A DNA stretch of 9,085 nucleotides, from assembly GCA_946482565.1 (NCBI GenBank), contig CAMLSB010000065.1:1-9085 (forward strand), given 5' to 3'. How positions within the stretch are numbered: position 1 is the stretch's first letter; every line of letters begins with the position of its first letter. Both the position numbers and the translations under genes were made by a program. The DNA is from an uncultured Lysobacteraceae bacterium. GTDB lineage: Bacteria > Pseudomonadota > Gammaproteobacteria > Xanthomonadales > Xanthomonadaceae. A model generated the notes under the pieces. That model made no database searches and was not told the DNA's origin. It was given only the letters and a program-made list of their open reading frames with translations. Below are positions 7,591 through 9,085 of this stretch, piece by piece.

Positions 7591-9085
7591 CCGATCAACC
7601 CGACAACCCGGCCTGTGCGTCCGACGACCTGAAAACGGCCGCGCTCGACTACCACCGCTGGTCCCCGCCGGGCAAGATCAAGGTCGTCGCGACCAAGCCG
7701 ATGGTCACCCAGCGCGACCTCGCGCTGGCGTATTCGCCGGGCGTGGCCTATGCCTGCGAGGCGATCGTCGCCGACCCGAACGCCGCCAGCGAGCTGACCG
7801 CGCGCGGCAACCTCGTGGCCGTGGTCACCAACGGCACCGCCGTGCTCGGCCTGGGCGACATCGGCCCGCTCGCCGGCAAGCCGGTGATGGAAGGCAAGGG
7901 CGTGCTGTTCCAGAAGTTCGCGGGCATCGACGTGTTCGACATCGAGATCGACGAGCGCGACCCGGACAAGCTGGTCGACATCATCGCCTCGCTGGAGCCG
8001 ACCTTCGGCGGCATCAACCTCGAGGACATCAAGGCGCCGGAGTGCTTCATCGTCGAGCGCAAGCTGCGCGAGCGCATGAAGATCCCGGTCTTCCACGACG
8101 ACCAGCACGGCACCGCGATCATCGTCGGCGCCGCCGTGGTCAATGCGCTGGAAGTGGTCGGCAAGAAGATCGGGGACGTGAAGCTCGCGACGTCCGGCGC
8201 CGGCGCGGCCGGCATCGCCTGCCTCGACATGCTGGTGGCGCTGGGCATGAAGCCGGAAAACATCCTGGCCGTGGATCGCGACGGCGTGCTGCATGCCGGC
8301 CGCGGCAACATGGATCCGGACAAGCAGCGTTACGCGCGCGACACCACCAAGCGCACGCTCGCGGAAATCGTGGACGGCGCCGACATCTTCCTCGGTCTCT
8401 CCGCCGGTGGCGTGCTGAAGCCGGAGATGGTGGCGACGATGGCGCCGAAGCCCATCATCCTCGCGCTCGCCAACCCGAACCCCGAGATCCTGCCGGAGGA
8501 CGCGAAGCGCGTGCGCCCGGACTGCATCATCGCCACCGGCCGCAGCGACTACCCGAACCAGGTCAACAACGCGCTCTGCTTCCCGTACATCTTCCGTGGC
8601 GCGCTCGACGTGGGCGCGCGCCAGATCAACGAGGCGATGAAGCTCGCCTGCGTGCGCGCGATCGCGCAGCTCGCGCGCATGGAAGCCGGCGACCTCGCCG
8701 CCGCGTACGGCGACGACATCCCGTCGTTCGGTCCCGAATACCTGATCCCGCGCCCGTTCGACCCGCGCCTGCTGGTGATGCTCGCGCCGGCCGTCGCGCG
8801 CGCCGCGATGGAGTCCGGCATCGCCGATCGCCCGATCGCCGACTTCAACGCGTACGAGGAAAAGCTCGGCCAGTTCATCTACCGCACCGGCCTGCTGATG
8901 AAGCCGGTCTACGACCGCGCCCGCGGCGACCGCCAGCGCGTGGTCTATGCCGAAGGCGAAGAGGAAGTCGTGCTGCGCGCGGTGCAGACCGTGATCGACG
9001 AAGGCCTGGCCACGCCGATCCTGATCGGGCGCCCGGACGTGATCGCCGCGCGCATCGACCGCCTGGGCCTGCGCATGCGCGCCGG
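7587..9085 (+). CDS. maeB: NADP-dependent malic enzyme MaeB (N-terminal part, cut by right edge)
   Basis: A cytoplasmic enzyme that oxidatively decarboxylates malate to pyruvate and CO2 with NADP+, feeding pyruvate and NADPH to metabolism. The first 499 residues are visible, out of about 760 usual for the two-domain MaeB type. The malic enzyme core shows [12 protein letters not shown] (probable catalytic Tyr49), [13 protein letters not shown] (probable catalytic Lys104), [10 protein letters not shown] (metal ligands Glu146/Asp147), FHDDQHGTA (metal-binding Asp171 or Asp172), and the dinucleotide-binding GAGAAG at 204-209. From about residue 450 ([16 protein letters not shown], then PILIGRP) the C-terminal phosphotransacetylase-like domain begins; in E. 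coli MaeB this domain is regulatory and binds acetyl-CoA. The ATG at 7587 gives a normal N-terminus before the conserved ALDYHRW segment. NADP preference is assumed from the domain type. Its function fits the dicarboxylate import genes upstream, but a separate promoter is likely. Confidence 0.95.
   Translation, partial: MTDQPDNPACASDDLKTAALDYHRWSPPGKIKVVATKPMVTQRDLALAYSPGVAYACEAIVADPNAASELTARGNLVAVVTNGTAVLGLGDIGPLAGKPVMEGKGVLFQKFAGIDVFDIEIDERDPDKLVDIIASLEPTFGGINLEDIKAPECFIVERKLRERMKIPVFHDDQHGTAIIVGAAVVNALEVVGKKIGDVKLATSGAGAAGIACLDMLVALGMKPENILAVDRDGVLHAGRGNMDPDKQRYARDTTKRTLAEIVDGADIFLGLSAGGVLKPEMVATMAPKPIILALANPNPEILPEDAKRVRPDCIIATGRSDYPNQVNNALCFPYIFRGALDVGARQINEAMKLACVRAIAQLARMEAGDLAAAYGDDIPSFGPEYLIPRPFDPRLLVMLAPAVARAAMESGIADRPIADFNAYEEKLGQFIYRTGLLMKPVYDRARGDRQRVVYAEGEEEVVLRAVQTVIDEGLATPILIGRPDVIAARIDRLGLRMRA

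Noticed and set aside
6144..8294. 716-codon antisense frame across the hydrolase and maeB
   Set aside because: It has the same antisense composition, no recognisable domain, and covers two well-supported genes and a promoter.

Overview
The window is about 70% G+C with strong G/C preference at third codon positions. Together with the protein types (a TonB-dependent receptor with an Ala/Gln-rich N-terminal linker, a PAS_7-type sensor, a MaeB-type malic enzyme), it looks like chromosomal DNA of a gammaproteobacterium of the Lysobacter/Luteimonas/Xanthomonas group. That placement is an inference from style; there is no rRNA or other marker gene. I see no mobile element, CRISPR array or tRNA.

Layout, left to right. 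(1) Positions 1-1465, minus strand: the N-terminal 488 residues of a membrane sensor with a DctB-like periplasmic ligand domain followed by a cytoplasmic PAS_7 domain; the rest, presumably the kinase, lies beyond the left edge. (2) Positions 1466-1591: a short divergent intergenic region with a candidate sigma-54 promoter facing right and a weak promoter facing left. (3) Positions 1592-7508, plus strand: three closely packed genes that look like one operon, namely dctA (C4-dicarboxylate/proton symporter), a large TonB-dependent outer-membrane receptor, and a secreted alpha/beta hydrolase. The gaps are 38 and 17 bases. (4) Positions 7509-7586: a short gap with a likely promoter and a tiny 4-codon ORF. 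(5) Positions 7587 to the right edge, plus strand: maeB, NADP-type malic enzyme with the start of its C-terminal phosphotransacetylase-like domain.

The genes share a C4-dicarboxylate theme. The sensor could detect a dicarboxylate in the periplasm and control the divergent operon. The receptor would bring a larger ligand across the outer membrane, the hydrolase could cleave it in the periplasm, DctA would import the freed dicarboxylate, and malic enzyme would turn malate into pyruvate. Each gene call rests on visible motifs; the idea that they form one scavenging system for an esterified or conjugated dicarboxylate is my inference from gene order.

Many long overlapping frames exist in this GC-rich DNA, including antisense frames of 600-900 codons and upstream extensions of dctA and of the hydrolase. 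They are read as artefacts. The two edge genes are both incomplete because the window cuts them.
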